64,000 nt of DNA from Anaerostipes sp. (GTDB lineage Bacteria > Bacillota > Clostridia > Lachnospirales > Lachnospiraceae): assembly GCA_028697725.1 (NCBI GenBank), contig JAQVEG010000002.1, positions 1 through 64,000 on the forward strand. Reading direction: 5' to 3'. The position numbers and the translations under genes are program-made. The stretch's first letter is position 1. Every line of letters begins with the position of its first letter. Shown piece after piece: positions 24,222 through 33,926 of this stretch. The notes beneath the pieces are model-generated. The model was not told where the DNA came from. It did not search any database and worked only from the letters and a program-made list of their open reading frames with translations.

Positions 24222-26174
24222 CTAATTTTCTACTTCAATCTTACGAATCTCTTTTGTTCTGATTTCCTTACAAATATCATCGATAAATTGATCTATTGTC
24301 TTTTGTCCTTCATCTCCTAAGAAACGGCTTCTAACAGATACTTTCTTTTCTTCTTCTTCCTTTGCACCAACAACAAGCATATATGGAAGTTTATCAAGAC
24401 GAGCTTCACGAATCTTCTTTCCAATCTTTTCTGCACGCTGGTCTACAGTACACTTAATTCCATTTTCTTTTAATTTTGCTTCAACTTCCTCTGCATAATC
24501 ATGGAATTTTTCAGAAATTGGAAGTACACGTACTTGTTCTGGGCATAGCCATGTTGGGAACTTTCCTTCGTACTTTTCAATTAACCATGCAAGGGTTCTT
24601 TCATAACATCCAATTGAAGTTCTATGGATAATGTATGGACGTTTCTTTTCTCCATCTTTATCTACAAAAGTCATATCAAAACGCTCTGCTAAGAACATAT
24701 CTAATTGAATGGTAATCATTGTATCTTCTTTTCCATAGACATTCTTTGCCTGAATATCAAGTTTTGGTCCGTAGAATGCAGCTTCTCCTGTTACTTCAGT
24801 ATATTTAATTCCAATATGATTTAGAATCTGACGCATCTTGTCTTCAACTTCATCCCACATCTCTCTTGTTCCCATATATTTTTCCATATTATCTGGATCT
24901 GCAAGAGATAATTCATAAGTTACATCTTCTTCTACCCCAAGAGTTGTCAAACAGTATTTTGCTAAATCAACACATCCTTTAAACTCCTCTTCTGCCTGTT
25001 CTGGAGTTACAATCAAATGTCCCTCTGAAATTGTAAACTGACGTACTCGAGTTAGACCATGCATCTCTCCTGATTCTTCATTTCTAAATAAAGTAGAAGT
25101 CTCACCATAACGGCATGGAAGATCACGATAACTCTTTTGACTTTGTTTATAAACATAGTATTGGAATGGACATGTCATTGGACGAAGTGCAAATACTTCA
25201 TCATCCTGCTCTTCATCTCCTAATACGAACATTCCCTCTTTGTAGTGATCCCAGTGATCAGAAATTACATACAAATCCTTCTTTGCCATCAATGGAGTCT
25301 TTGTTCTCATATATCCACGACGTTCTTCTTCATCTTCAATCCAGCGCTGTAATGTTTGCACCATCATAGCTCCTTTTGGCATTAAAAGAGGAAGTCCCTG
25401 ACCAATAACGTCAACGGTTGTGAATAATTCCATATCACGTCCTAGTTTATTATGGTCTTTTTCTTTCATTGCTGCTAATTCTTCTAATCTAGCTGTTAAA
25501 TCAGCTTTCTTTGTAAATGCTGTTCCGTAAATACGAGTTAGCATTTTATTTTTTTCATCTCCCCGCCAGTATGCACCAGATGAGGAAGTTAATGCAAATG
25601 CTTTGACTGCTTTTGTACTCATTAAGTGTGGCCCTGCACAAAGGTCTGTAAAATCACCCTGTTTGTAGAATGAAATCCTTTCTCCTTCTGGAAGGTCTTC
25701 AATCAATTCTACTTTATAAGGTTCATCCTTTTCTTTCATCAAAGCAATGGCTTCTTCTCTTGGAAGCTCAAAATACTCAATTAGATGATTCTCTTTGACA
25801 ACCTTCTTCATCTCTTTTTCAATGGCATCTAATTCTTCACGTCCTAAAGGTTCCATATCAAAGTCATAATAGAACCCATCTTCAATGGCTGGCCCAATGG
25901 CACATTTAGCTTCTGGATATAAACGTTTTACTGCTTGTGCTAAGATATGTGATGCGGTATGGCGAAAAGCTAATTTTCCTTCTTCGCTGTCAAAAGTTAA
26001 TAAGTTCAAGGTACAGTCACTGTCTAATACCTTTCTCAAGTCAACAACTTCTCCATTGACTTCTCCAGCACAGCAGGCTCTTGCAAGCCCTTCGCTGATA
26101 TCCTTTGCAATATCAAGAACTGACATTGCACTTTCATATTCTTTTACTGATTCATCTTTTAATGTAATTTTCAT
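24222..26174 (-). CDS. thrS: Threonyl-tRNA synthetase
   Basis: A 650-aa class II synthetase that charges tRNA-Thr. An N-terminal TGS domain (1-60) is followed by the editing/SAD domain (FRHTASHILAQAVKRLYP; later CAGPHL), the catalytic core (MTCPFQYYVYK with zinc Cys, EMHGLTRVRQF, and YIIHRTSIGC), and the anticodon domain (CPEQVRVLPIS onwards). I chose ATG 26174, behind AAGGAGG; the longer frame runs through the T-box terminator. Control is by a Thr-type T-box leader. Confidence 0.98.
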   Translation of the reverse strand: MKITLKDESVKEYESAMSVLDIAKDISEGLARACCAGEVNGEVVDLRKVLDSDCTLNLLTFDSEEGKLAFRHTASHILAQAVKRLYPEAKCAIGPAIEDGFYYDFDMEPLGREELDAIEKEMKKVVKENHLIEYFELPREEAIALMKEKDEPYKVELIEDLPEGERISFYKQGDFTDLCAGPHLMSTKAVKAFALTSSSGAYWRGDEKNKMLTRIYGTAFTKKADLTARLEELAAMKEKDHNKLGRDMELFTTVDVIGQGLPLLMPKGAMMVQTLQRWIEDEEERRGYMRTKTPLMAKKDLYVISDHWDHYKEGMFVLGDEEQDDEVFALRPMTCPFQYYVYKQSQKSYRDLPCRYGETSTLFRNEESGEMHGLTRVRQFTISEGHLIVTPEQAEEEFKGCVDLAKYCLTTLGVEEDVTYELSLADPDNMEKYMGTREMWDEVEDKMRQILNHIGIKYTEVTGEAAFYGPKLDIQAKNVYGKEDTMITIQLDMFLAERFDMTFVDKDGEKKRPYIIHRTSIGCYERTLAWLIEKYEGKFPTWLCPEQVRVLPISEKFHDYAEEVEAKLKENGIKCTVDQRAEKIGKKIREARLDKLPYMLVVGAKEEEEKKVSVRSRFLGDEGQKTIDQFIDDICKEIRTKEIRKIEVEN

Positions 26175-26193
26175 AATTTCCTCCTTATAAAAC

Positions 26194-26427
26194 AAAAATC
26201 CCAAGTTGTATCTATCGATACAACTTGGGACGAATATACTCGTGGTTCCACCCAAATTACCAGAAATTCTGGTCACTTGATTCACATATAACGGTGTTCA
26301 CCGGATTGGTTTACAATCACTCAGAGGTGGTCTTCGTCTACCTTCCATCTAAAATGCTCTCAGCAAATGCATCTCTCTCTGAAGAATTCTAGTAGATTAC
26401 TCTTCTCTTCAACGTTTTCTTATCTAG
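26194..26427 (-). ncRNA. T-box riboswitch, threonine type
   Basis: Read on the minus strand: a stem I region with the AGAGAG element, specifier codon ACC at 26331-26329 in GAAG-ACC-ACC, the T-box core GGGTGGAACCACG (complement of 26241-26253), and a 14-bp terminator stem (26199-26230) followed by five T. Uncharged tRNA-Thr would stabilise the antiterminator and allow thrS transcription. Confidence 0.93.
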
Positions 26428-26433
26428 TTATGA

Positions 26434-26462
26434 ATTATAACATGGGCAAAAATGAAATGCAA
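26434..26462 (-). promoter_or_regulatory. thrS promoter
   Basis: TTGCAT (complement of 26457-26462) and TATAAT (complement of 26434-26439) are 17 bases apart, placing the start of the T-box leader near 26427. Confidence 0.75.
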
Positions 26463-26508
26463 GTATCCATTTTATGTAACGCATATCCAGTTGTATCAAT
26501 ATTACATC

Positions 26509-27483
26509 TTATTTAATTCCATATTCTTGATACAAGTTTTTTCGGAACTTTGAATCATTGATGGCTTTTTTAACATCATTTATTCTTTCATCTTCAAACA
26601 AATGATTCATTAAGGTAGATAAACGAATTTCTCCTCGTTTTTCTCCTTGCTTCTTTCCAATTGCCTTTCCACGTGCTTCTCCACGCTTTTCTCCTATTGC
26701 TTCACTGCTTTTTTTCATATCTTCTATTGCTTGACACACATTGATCACTCCATTCTCTTTCTTTTCCATATATTTTCGTATTTCTTTTGTATTGGTTACT
26801 GCTTCTATTGTACTGCAAGTCTCTAGTGGAACGCAAGAAAATATTTCCTTATTTTTACTAATAAATTCTTGTAACTGTTCTTTATCCTTTTGATATTTTA
26901 TGAAACCAAACAATACTTTCATATCATCACTATATGTATCTAGATTATCAATTTTACTAACCTCTAAAAGATTAATTTTATAATTTTGAATTAACTCTTT
27001 GAATGGTTTCAACTTCGGAGATACTTCTAACATTTCGTGTAATTCCTTTGGAGCATTCCACTCTTTATCTCCATAATAGATGACTAGGGTAATGATGGGG
27101 CTTAACTTGTCATTTTTTGAAAAGCTAGAAATATATTCATCCCCTTTTAAATCTTTGGTTTCTTTGTGAGTCTTTGAAATTGTTTTTCGCTGATCATTGT
27201 AAAAATCAGAATCGTAGAGCATATTCTTTAATGGCATAAAGTATTGAATATTATTTTGATTTTCAATTGCCAAGATGGCAAGTTTGGTATCTTCATACAT
27301 GTACTGTTTTACCAAATCTCGTGCGCGATTTCCTCCTCGACTCTGTTTACTAACGGAATCCAGTTCTTTTAATTCTTCTGGTAAGATTTTAATTTCTCCT
27401 TGAAAAACTCCCTGATTAAACATATCTGCAAATCGTTTGGGATCTTTTAAGTAGCTTCCTAAGCTTGTGTCTGGTGTTCCCAT
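26509..27483 (-). CDS. Rpn family recombination-promoting nuclease/putative transposase
   Basis: A 324-aa protein of the Rpn/PD-(D/E)XK group. The start MGTPDTSLGSYLKDPKRFAD and the core RDLVKQY...LAIENQN are typical; the likely metal ligands are Asp56, Glu74 and Gln76. The tail has the family's run of G-E-x-R repeats (about 258-275). I chose ATG 27483 behind AGGAGG. An in-frame GTG at 26739 with GGAG 8 bases before it could start a 76-aa C-terminal product, like the intragenic antitoxins reported for Rpn. It is not linked to thrS, which has its own promoter. Confidence 0.85.
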   Translation of the reverse strand: MGTPDTSLGSYLKDPKRFADMFNQGVFQGEIKILPEELKELDSVSKQSRGGNRARDLVKQYMYEDTKLAILAIENQNNIQYFMPLKNMLYDSDFYNDQRKTISKTHKETKDLKGDEYISSFSKNDKLSPIITLVIYYGDKEWNAPKELHEMLEVSPKLKPFKELIQNYKINLLEVSKIDNLDTYSDDMKVLFGFIKYQKDKEQLQEFISKNKEIFSCVPLETCSTIEAVTNTKEIRKYMEKKENGVINVCQAIEDMKKSSEAIGEKRGEARGKAIGKKQGEKRGEIRLSTLMNHLFEDERINDVKKAINDSKFRKNLYQEYGIK

Positions 27484-27601
27484 AGACTTCCTCCTTCTTG
27501 GTATTTTTATTCTTTTACACATATTACCATTTATAAGAGAATTTAACAATATGTTTTTCGAATTTATCTAGCGGAAATCGAATTAATATTCTAACATTAA
27601 C

Positions 27602-27627
27602 AAAAACCTCGAAAAATCGAGGTTTTT
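27602..27627. terminator. Bidirectional terminator
   Basis: AAAAACCTCG and CGAGGTTTTT pair around a 6-base loop and give a T-run on both strands. On the minus strand it would end the ABC/coiled-coil operon, whose last gene stops at 27706. Confidence 0.8.
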
Positions 27628-27705
27628 GTTTCACTTATTTAGGAACATTTTCAAAAATGGTTGACATAGCGTCCCACAGGGGAACTTCAAACATCTTAAA
27701 TGCCC

Positions 27706-29247
27706 CTATTGAATGGACTCTGTCTCTATAACATAACTGGCTTCATTTCCAAGTTCCTTTTGATTATCTTTATATTGAATTTCTGCCTTTTGAAGTGCTT
27801 TAAAATTCTTTAATAATTGTGTCAATTCATTCTGTGAAAGGTCTTCTATTTTGTTGATTCCCTCCTGATCAAAAGATTTCATTCCTTTGGATAACTGGCT
27901 GGTTCCACCAACCAATGTTTTCATCCCTTTAGTGATTGCCTTGTTATTTTTTGTGAGACTCCTTGTTCCTTTGTTAATGGCATCGATTCCTTTGGTCAAC
28001 TGAGTCATACCCTTTGACATCTTGGATAGTTTTGACGAAAATGCAGATAAAATCTTCATTTGCTTTCCTATATCTTCTAAAAGTTTCATATTCTCTGATG
28101 CATTACTTTCTATATCGTCTAAGGTAATTTTAATTCCGTCAAAATCAATTTTTCCTTGGAGTTTTTTCTTTTGCTCTTCATCTATGGTTCCATCTGCCAC
28201 TGCCTGCTCTAATCCCTCGTTGAATTCCTCCAGTGCCTGAGTTTTCGCCTGAGTTTCTGCACTTTTTTCCACAATTGCAATTTGTCCCTCTAGTTTCATA
28301 ACGTTTGTCCCTAAGGACTTTGCATCCTGCGCAAGAGTTTTTAATGCTTCTTTCACCAATTCCATTCCTGAATTATCACCGAAGGATAGGGACTTTAATG
28401 ACTGATTTAGACTATGTATTCCATCTTCTATTTTCTTCACTCCACTAGTGTAGGCTTTTATTCCCTTTTGATATGATTTCATCCCAGAAAGCAGTTGGAC
28501 TGACCCATCCACCAAAGTATCTGATGCATCTCCCATTTTATTTACATTCTCTAACATCTGATCCACATCATCAAAGCTCTTACTATCTAAATCACTTAAA
28601 CCCATGGAACCCACAATATTTGCGGTAAAAGACAGTTCAAAATCCTTTGCCTCTGCCGTAATCTCCACATAATCCGGTAAATCAATATCTTGAGTAACCT
28701 TGTAATTTCCCAATTTTAATGATTTTTTTAAATCTGGAAATGCCATTCCCACGGCAATACTCTGTTCCTCATCTTTCATGATTTTTCCATTGGATACTTT
28801 AATATTGGAAAATGTATCTGTCGGCATAACTACAGTAGAAATCATCATAAACGGCACTGGCATAGACATTTGCTTTCCATCTACTGTCACTAGCTCTTTT
28901 CTTAGATTCTTATAATCAAATCGAATCTTTATTTTACCTGACTTTCCCGAAATCTCTTTGGCAGAAATCTTTTTATCATTTAAATAATACGTTACTTTCA
29001 CAGAAATTGGTACATCACTTCCTGTATCCTCTTTTAGATTTCCATTGGCATCTGCTTTTAGATAGACAACACCACTTGTTTCTTTCTTTGTCTCGGTTTT
29101 TGTCACTTTCTTTTTTTTCTGACTTTTGGTACTGACTGTTTTACTGCTTTGAGAAGATTCTCTTGTAGAGAAAACTACAATCACCCCCGCTATGCAGCAG
29201 ATACACACCACAAGCATTATGATTTTTTTCTTTTTCATTTTCTCCAT
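27706..29247 (-). CDS. Membrane-anchored coiled-coil protein, YhgE/Pip-like
   Basis: A 513-aa protein with one N-terminal membrane helix (about 9-26), a Lys/Ser/Thr linker, a beta-rich domain (about 60-215) and a long helical region (about 225-495) full of heptads and phrases such as SGMKSYQKGIKAY and LTKGIDAINKG. These resemble the outer coiled coil of YhgE/Pip-type and MmpL-like proteins, but the membrane domain of those is missing. It follows the FtsX permease by 11 bases. It is probably the extracellular partner of that ABC system; the function is unknown. Confidence 0.7.
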   Translation of the reverse strand: MEKMKKKKIIMLVVCICCIAGVIVVFSTRESSQSSKTVSTKSQKKKKVTKTETKKETSGVVYLKADANGNLKEDTGSDVPISVKVTYYLNDKKISAKEISGKSGKIKIRFDYKNLRKELVTVDGKQMSMPVPFMMISTVVMPTDTFSNIKVSNGKIMKDEEQSIAVGMAFPDLKKSLKLGNYKVTQDIDLPDYVEITAEAKDFELSFTANIVGSMGLSDLDSKSFDDVDQMLENVNKMGDASDTLVDGSVQLLSGMKSYQKGIKAYTSGVKKIEDGIHSLNQSLKSLSFGDNSGMELVKEALKTLAQDAKSLGTNVMKLEGQIAIVEKSAETQAKTQALEEFNEGLEQAVADGTIDEEQKKKLQGKIDFDGIKITLDDIESNASENMKLLEDIGKQMKILSAFSSKLSKMSKGMTQLTKGIDAINKGTRSLTKNNKAITKGMKTLVGGTSQLSKGMKSFDQEGINKIEDLSQNELTQLLKNFKALQKAEIQYKDNQKELGNEASYVIETESIQ

Positions 29248-29258
29248 CCTTATCCTTT

Positions 29259-31577
29259 CTACTCTACATTTTTCAATGCTTCATCCATTGGAACTTTCTT
29301 TATCTTTCGCATTTCCAAAATAGCAACTACACTATATGTCACAATTCCAAGAAGAAACATCTTAACAAACACTGTGTAATCCACATGGAACTGAATCCAT
29401 CCACTCATACTATTAAGCATAATCTGGCGGAATATGACCACCATAGAATAATAATCAATGACCATACTAAGGAGTAAAAATAAAACTACCATGATAGATG
29501 TGGATAGAATATATAGTTTTCCGATTTCTCTATTTTCATATCCTAATATCTTTGCCATAGATATGGACTGTCCATTTTTCTCAATAACGATTTTTGAGAG
29601 CAAATAAATCAGCACCATAAAAATAATCACAGCAAATCCATCGACTAAATACATCATGTTTCCCATGGATACGTCAAGCTGCCTTGAAACTTTTGTCAAT
29701 GCCTCTAAATCAAGAACCGAACCAATATATTTTTGATTCACATCTGTAATTTTTGTATCTGAAAAATATCCACTAAAATAACTTTTATCCAAGTCAAAGG
29801 TTTGATTTAATCTGCTTTGATCCATAAAAATGGATAAGGCTCCCTGATAATGATAAATGCCTGCTACTTTAAATCTGTATCTGTCATTTTTATACTTCTC
29901 CTTTAACGTAATTGTATCCCCAGCTTTTAGTTGATACTTATCTGCATATCCGTCAGAAATATATACTTCATTTTCCTTAAAGTCAATGGGAATATATTGA
30001 CTGTTTTTCTTCACTCCATATATAATAATCTCTTCACTATCACAAAGAGAATCTGTGGTATTTAATGAATATGCAGTAAACTTCTCTGCTGTTTCATTGT
30101 CTGTGTCCACTGCCGTCGAAAATTCTAACATTCCAAGCATACTGTGAATCTTACTCTCATCACTTAATACAGACACTGGAACACTTAGCATATACTGATA
30201 TTTGCTCAACATATTATTTTGAATCTCGTCTTGATAGTTGTCTAGTACCACAGGCATTCCCAATCCAAAAAGCAAAAGGAGGTTGGCAAATATAATTCCC
30301 ACAAATAAAACACCATAGTTACTCATATTCTGAATGATAATACGCAGTCGAAATCTTGAAAAAAATGAGATTTTCTCATTTAAACGAATGGCCTTTGCCT
30401 GTTTCTTTCGTTTCAAATCTCTTCGAATCAACTTTAAGGGTGATAAAGACAATTTATAATTAAGTATCACCAAATTTACAATAAACATAATCACCAACGG
30501 AATTATGGTTGTCTTAATTAAGGCTTCCATACTCCATCGATTCACAAACTTGGTTAAACTATAACTTCCGTAATACATCTTGCTTACAACATTTACAATT
30601 ACAGTATATCCAATTACATTTCCTACTCCAGCACCCACAAAAGTTACAAAAAGTGGCATGGATAAATAATGACTTACCAGCTCTCTTTTTGTGTACCCAG
30701 AAGCCCGCAGCGTTCCAATGGTATTTGCTTCTTTTGAAATGGTATTGGATATGGTAATTCCAAATACAAAGGCTAGAATTGCCATAACAATATAAAGAAG
30801 TGCTGTCATCATGGCTTTATCACTTCCCATATCATTTCCAGTAAAGCAAATTGCCTGATTTTGATATTGGGGAACAAAGTTCTTTAAAGTAATTACTTTT
30901 CCCATACTCTTCATTAACTCTTCTGCAATATCATTTTCTTTCTGTTCATTGGCTGGTTTTGTATTGTAAGTCCATGCATACCGATAAGCCTTCTCTTTTT
31001 TGCTAAAAGAGGAAAACTCATCTTTTGACACAACAGCAACTCCAAATTTCACAGCGTCAAACATAGTGTCGTTGTTATTGGAAAATAATGCACTATAATC
31101 AGATAATGCCACATACCCTGTGACTTTCCACTGCTGATTTCCACTTTTGATAAGGGTGCCAACTTTAATATGGTTATTGTTAGCATACATTCGGTCAATG
31201 GCAATCTCACCTTTTTTCTTTGGAAATCTGCCCTCCATCAAACATACTTGATCTACCTCCTTGCGGTTGGAAAATATCCGCAGTGTTGTCTTATTAGAAA
31301 GCTTTTTCTCCACATAGTAATTCTCATATAATTTGATTCCATTTTCCTCAATGGCGTTAATCTCATCTTGATTTAGCCCCTTTGCCACATCAAAATATCC
31401 ATCTTCCACGTTGTATTTTTCAAAGCTTTCGTCATAAGTAATTCTCATACTTTCGTCTGCCACTAAAAAGCCAGAAACAAACCCAATGGTAGCTGCCATA
31501 AGTAAAAAAATTACAACATATTTTCCTGCTTCTCCTTTTAACTCCCGAAACAGTCTTTTTTGTAATGGATTTCTCAT
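29259..31577 (-). CDS. FtsX-like ABC transporter permease
   Basis: A 772-aa permease: N-terminal helix (about 18-38), a large outer domain, three helices (about 255-380), a further helix at about 415-440, a second outer domain, and three C-terminal helices (about 650-760) with the FtsX signature KILGYENREIGKLYIL. Two FtsX modules in one chain are usual for the permeases that act with coiled-coil partners in lipid handling or peptide resistance. It lies 6 bases behind its ATPase and 11 before the coiled-coil protein, so one operon. Confidence 0.85.
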   Translation of the reverse strand: MRNPLQKRLFRELKGEAGKYVVIFLLMAATIGFVSGFLVADESMRITYDESFEKYNVEDGYFDVAKGLNQDEINAIEENGIKLYENYYVEKKLSNKTTLRIFSNRKEVDQVCLMEGRFPKKKGEIAIDRMYANNNHIKVGTLIKSGNQQWKVTGYVALSDYSALFSNNNDTMFDAVKFGVAVVSKDEFSSFSKKEKAYRYAWTYNTKPANEQKENDIAEELMKSMGKVITLKNFVPQYQNQAICFTGNDMGSDKAMMTALLYIVMAILAFVFGITISNTISKEANTIGTLRASGYTKRELVSHYLSMPLFVTFVGAGVGNVIGYTVIVNVVSKMYYGSYSLTKFVNRWSMEALIKTTIIPLVIMFIVNLVILNYKLSLSPLKLIRRDLKRKKQAKAIRLNEKISFFSRFRLRIIIQNMSNYGVLFVGIIFANLLLLFGLGMPVVLDNYQDEIQNNMLSKYQYMLSVPVSVLSDESKIHSMLGMLEFSTAVDTDNETAEKFTAYSLNTTDSLCDSEEIIIYGVKKNSQYIPIDFKENEVYISDGYADKYQLKAGDTITLKEKYKNDRYRFKVAGIYHYQGALSIFMDQSRLNQTFDLDKSYFSGYFSDTKITDVNQKYIGSVLDLEALTKVSRQLDVSMGNMMYLVDGFAVIIFMVLIYLLSKIVIEKNGQSISMAKILGYENREIGKLYILSTSIMVVLFLLLSMVIDYYSMVVIFRQIMLNSMSGWIQFHVDYTVFVKMFLLGIVTYSVVAILEMRKIKKVPMDEALKNVE

Positions 31578-31583
31578 ATGCCT

Positions 31584-32282
31584 TTACCACTCCAATTCTC
31601 TTGCTGATAATTTATGCACATTGCGGTAATTTTCACGAATCATACCATCTTTTAATCGAACAACCTGGTCTGCCATTTCTTTGATTGCATCATTATGTGT
31701 AACCATAACTACTGTATTTTTATATTTTTGATTGACCGTTTCAATTAAAGCCAAAATGTCTTTGGATGTATTGTAATCTAAGGCTCCCGTAGGTTCATCA
31801 CACAGAAGAATATCTGGATTCTTAATGAGCGCTCGCCCAATTGCTGTCCGCTGCTGCTGTCCTCCTGAAATCTGATTTGGCAGTTTGTGTTGATGACTGG
31901 TTAAATCCAGAGTTTCTAACATCTCATCAATATCTAATGGGTCATCACTTAAATATTCCCCAACTTCAATATTCTCTCGAATGGTTAAGTTTGGAATCAA
32001 ATTATACATTTGAAAAATATACCCGAGATGTTTTCTTCGATACAAGGTTAATTTTTTCTCGTTCATATCTCTCATCTTCTCATTGTCAATGGACACATAT
32101 CCTTCATCCGCAGAATCAATTCCACCTACAATATTAAGAAGCGTTGATTTTCCTGATCCAGAGGGACCTAGAAGAACACAAAAATCTCCCTTTTCAATGG
32201 ATAAATCGATTCCTTTTAGAACCTCAACTCTATTTTCCATCTCTCCAAAAGACTTCCTAATTTGATGAATCTCCAAAAACAT
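31584..32282 (-). CDS. ABC transporter ATPase (LolD/MacB class)
   Basis: A 232-aa nucleotide-binding protein. Walker A is GPSGSGKST (39-47), the signature is ISGGQQQR, Walker B is [12 protein letters not shown], and the switch His is in VMVTHND. It is the first gene of the operon with the FtsX-type permease and the coiled-coil protein, and drives that permease. A promoter with an operator-like palindrome precedes it. Confidence 0.93.
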   Translation of the reverse strand: MFLEIHQIRKSFGEMENRVEVLKGIDLSIEKGDFCVLLGPSGSGKSTLLNIVGGIDSADEGYVSIDNEKMRDMNEKKLTLYRRKHLGYIFQMYNLIPNLTIRENIEVGEYLSDDPLDIDEMLETLDLTSHQHKLPNQISGGQQQRTAIGRALIKNPDILLCDEPTGALDYNTSKDILALIETVNQKYKNTVVMVTHNDAIKEMADQVVRLKDGMIRENYRNVHKLSARELEW

Positions 32283-32316
32283 ACGATCCCCCCTTTTTTA
32301 TCCTTACTTTTCTTTA

Positions 32317-32380
32317 TTAGTCACAACTAACTTTAAACCAATTTTATGGCATTGTCAATAAATTGAGATTTATTCTCAAT
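32317..32380 (-). promoter_or_regulatory. Promoter and palindromes of ABC/FtsX operon
   Basis: On the minus strand TTGACA (complement of 32353-32358) and TAAAGT (complement of 32330-32335) are 17 bases apart. TTAGT-CACA-ACTAA (32317-32330) covers the start point, and ATTGAGA-TTTAT-TCTCAAT (32362-32380) lies just upstream of the -35 box. Both are perfect and look like regulator sites; the regulator is not in the window. Confidence 0.6.
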
Positions 32381-32385
32381 AATGC

Positions 32386-32420
32386 AAAAAGTGAACCAGC
32401 ATCTATACTGATTCACTTTC
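32386..32420 (-). terminator. Terminator of G1PDH-HAD operon
   Basis: On the minus strand AAAGTGAAyCAG pairs with CTGrTTCACTTT around an 8-base loop and runs into five T. It begins 6 bases past the stop of the HAD gene at 32426. Confidence 0.75.
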
Positions 32421-32425
32421 TTCCT

Positions 32426-33118
32426 CTATAAACTTATAATTAAATCCTTTAATTCCTGTTCTGTGGTGACTTCATAATCTGGCTTTCTTCCACCTTCTGG
32501 AATCTTGTAGTTTCTTTTATTCATCCAAATGGTTTTCCAGCCTGCCTCACCGGCTCCTACAATGTCATTTTTATAGGTATCACCTACATAGACGGTATCC
32601 TCAGGAGAAATATGAAACTTCTCCTGTGCTTTTTCGTAGATTCTAATATCCGGTTTTGCTATCTTAATATCTCCAGATACAATTACCATATCCTTAGAAA
32701 TCCAACGAAGAACTCCAATGGTTTTTATCTTTTCCCACTGTCCTATGGTCATTCCATTGGATATAATTCCAAGTTTCCATCCCTTTTCCTTAGAAATATC
32801 AAGAATCTCTTTCATAGTATCTGTCATGGAAATCTCTTTTTGATAATCTCGATACTTCTTTTTAAAATCCATTGCCTCGTCATCTGAAATATGAATTCCC
32901 GCAGTCTCCAATGCCTTCTGAGTTCTTAAGATAAAATAGCGGTCTGAATCCATTCGTCCCTGCTCCATCTCATCATACATTTCATCTCCAATTCGCCTAG
33001 ATGCTAAAAACACATCCATACAGTCTGCCTTTTGATGATATCCACACTCAGTAAATACCCTCTCAAATGGCTGCATTAAATCGTACAAAGTATCATCTAC
33101 ATCAAATATCAGGTTCAT
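32426..33118 (-). CDS. HAD family hydrolase, YjjG-like
   Basis: A 230-aa haloacid-dehalogenase phosphatase. Motif I is DVDDTLYD with nucleophile Asp6 and acid Asp8, motif II is ISNG, motif III Lys is in KIAKPD, and motif IV is VGDTYKNDIVGA. The helical C1 cap and the DTLYD variant resemble YjjG/YsbA nucleotidase-like members; the substrate is not fixed. It starts 1 base after the end of the neighbouring HAD gene, so the pair is translated together in the operon begun by the glycerol-1-phosphate dehydrogenase. Confidence 0.85.
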   Translation of the reverse strand: MNLIFDVDDTLYDLMQPFERVFTECGYHQKADCMDVFLASRRIGDEMYDEMEQGRMDSDRYFILRTQKALETAGIHISDDEAMDFKKKYRDYQKEISMTDTMKEILDISKEKGWKLGIISNGMTIGQWEKIKTIGVLRWISKDMVIVSGDIKIAKPDIRIYEKAQEKFHISPEDTVYVGDTYKNDIVGAGEAGWKTIWMNKRNYKIPEGGRKPDYEVTTEQELKDLIISL

Positions 33119-33119
33119 T

Positions 33120-33917
33120 CTATATCAACTCCAATTTCTCCAATGCCTGAAAAATACCTTCTTCTTTCACTGTACCTGTTACCATATTGGCAGCTTTTTC
33201 TACTGCATCACTATGTCGTCCCATGGCAATTCCTGTTCCTACAGTCTCCATCATCTCAACATCATTATCTGCATCTCCAAAGGCATATGTATTCTCAATT
33301 GGAATATCTAATTGCTCCACTAACTCTTTTACTGCATCTCCTTTGGTCACACCCTTTAGTGTAATATCAAAGAAATTCTCTCTTACATGCTTTGCAACTG
33401 TAAATACGTCTTTATACTCTTGTTTAAAATCTTTAAAGACATCTGGTGTTTTATAGTTTAAAACTAGCTTGTTAATATGATTATCTTTTTCTCGATACTT
33501 CCATGGTGCATACCACTCGTCTGGAAGATTGAATAATCGGGTAAAATATTTGAAAAATTCTGCATCTGAATGGAGATAATATGTGACTGCCTGTGTATCC
33601 ATTTGAATGATGGTATCTCTTGGGAAATAACGGTCAATTACATCAAATAAAATCTCGTCTGGAACTATAACATCACGGATCACACGATCTGCAACCTGTG
33701 TATAACTTCCGTTACATGTAATGGCTCCTTCAAAACAATCAATATCAGCTTCAAGGAATCGTTTCGTTCGTCCTGAACAAAGCATGGTCAGATAATCGTT
33801 CTTTTGCAACCGCTCCAATGCTTCTTTTGTTTTTGGTGTCGCCGTCTTAATTCGATCCACCTCATCTACTGTTGTCCCATCATAATCAAAAAATACAATT
33901 CCTTTATACTGTTTCAT
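33120..33917 (-). CDS. Cof-type HAD hydrolase
   Basis: A 265-aa phosphatase of the Cof/YidA class with a C2 cap. Motif I is FFDYDGTTVDE (Asp11 and Asp13), motif II is LCSGRTKR, and motif IV is AFGDADNDVEMMETVGTGIAMG. Such enzymes hydrolyse sugar phosphates or similar metabolites. It sits 9 bases behind the glycerol-1-phosphate dehydrogenase gene. This recalls the araL (HAD) and araM (G1PDH) neighbours of Bacillus, so a phosphatase acting on a linked metabolite is plausible. Confidence 0.88.
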   Translation of the reverse strand: MKQYKGIVFFDYDGTTVDEVDRIKTATPKTKEALERLQKNDYLTMLCSGRTKRFLEADIDCFEGAITCNGSYTQVADRVIRDVIVPDEILFDVIDRYFPRDTIIQMDTQAVTYYLHSDAEFFKYFTRLFNLPDEWYAPWKYREKDNHINKLVLNYKTPDVFKDFKQEYKDVFTVAKHVRENFFDITLKGVTKGDAVKELVEQLDIPIENTYAFGDADNDVEMMETVGTGIAMGRHSDAVEKAANMVTGTVKEEGIFQALEKLELI

Positions 33918-33926
33918 ATGTTCTCC

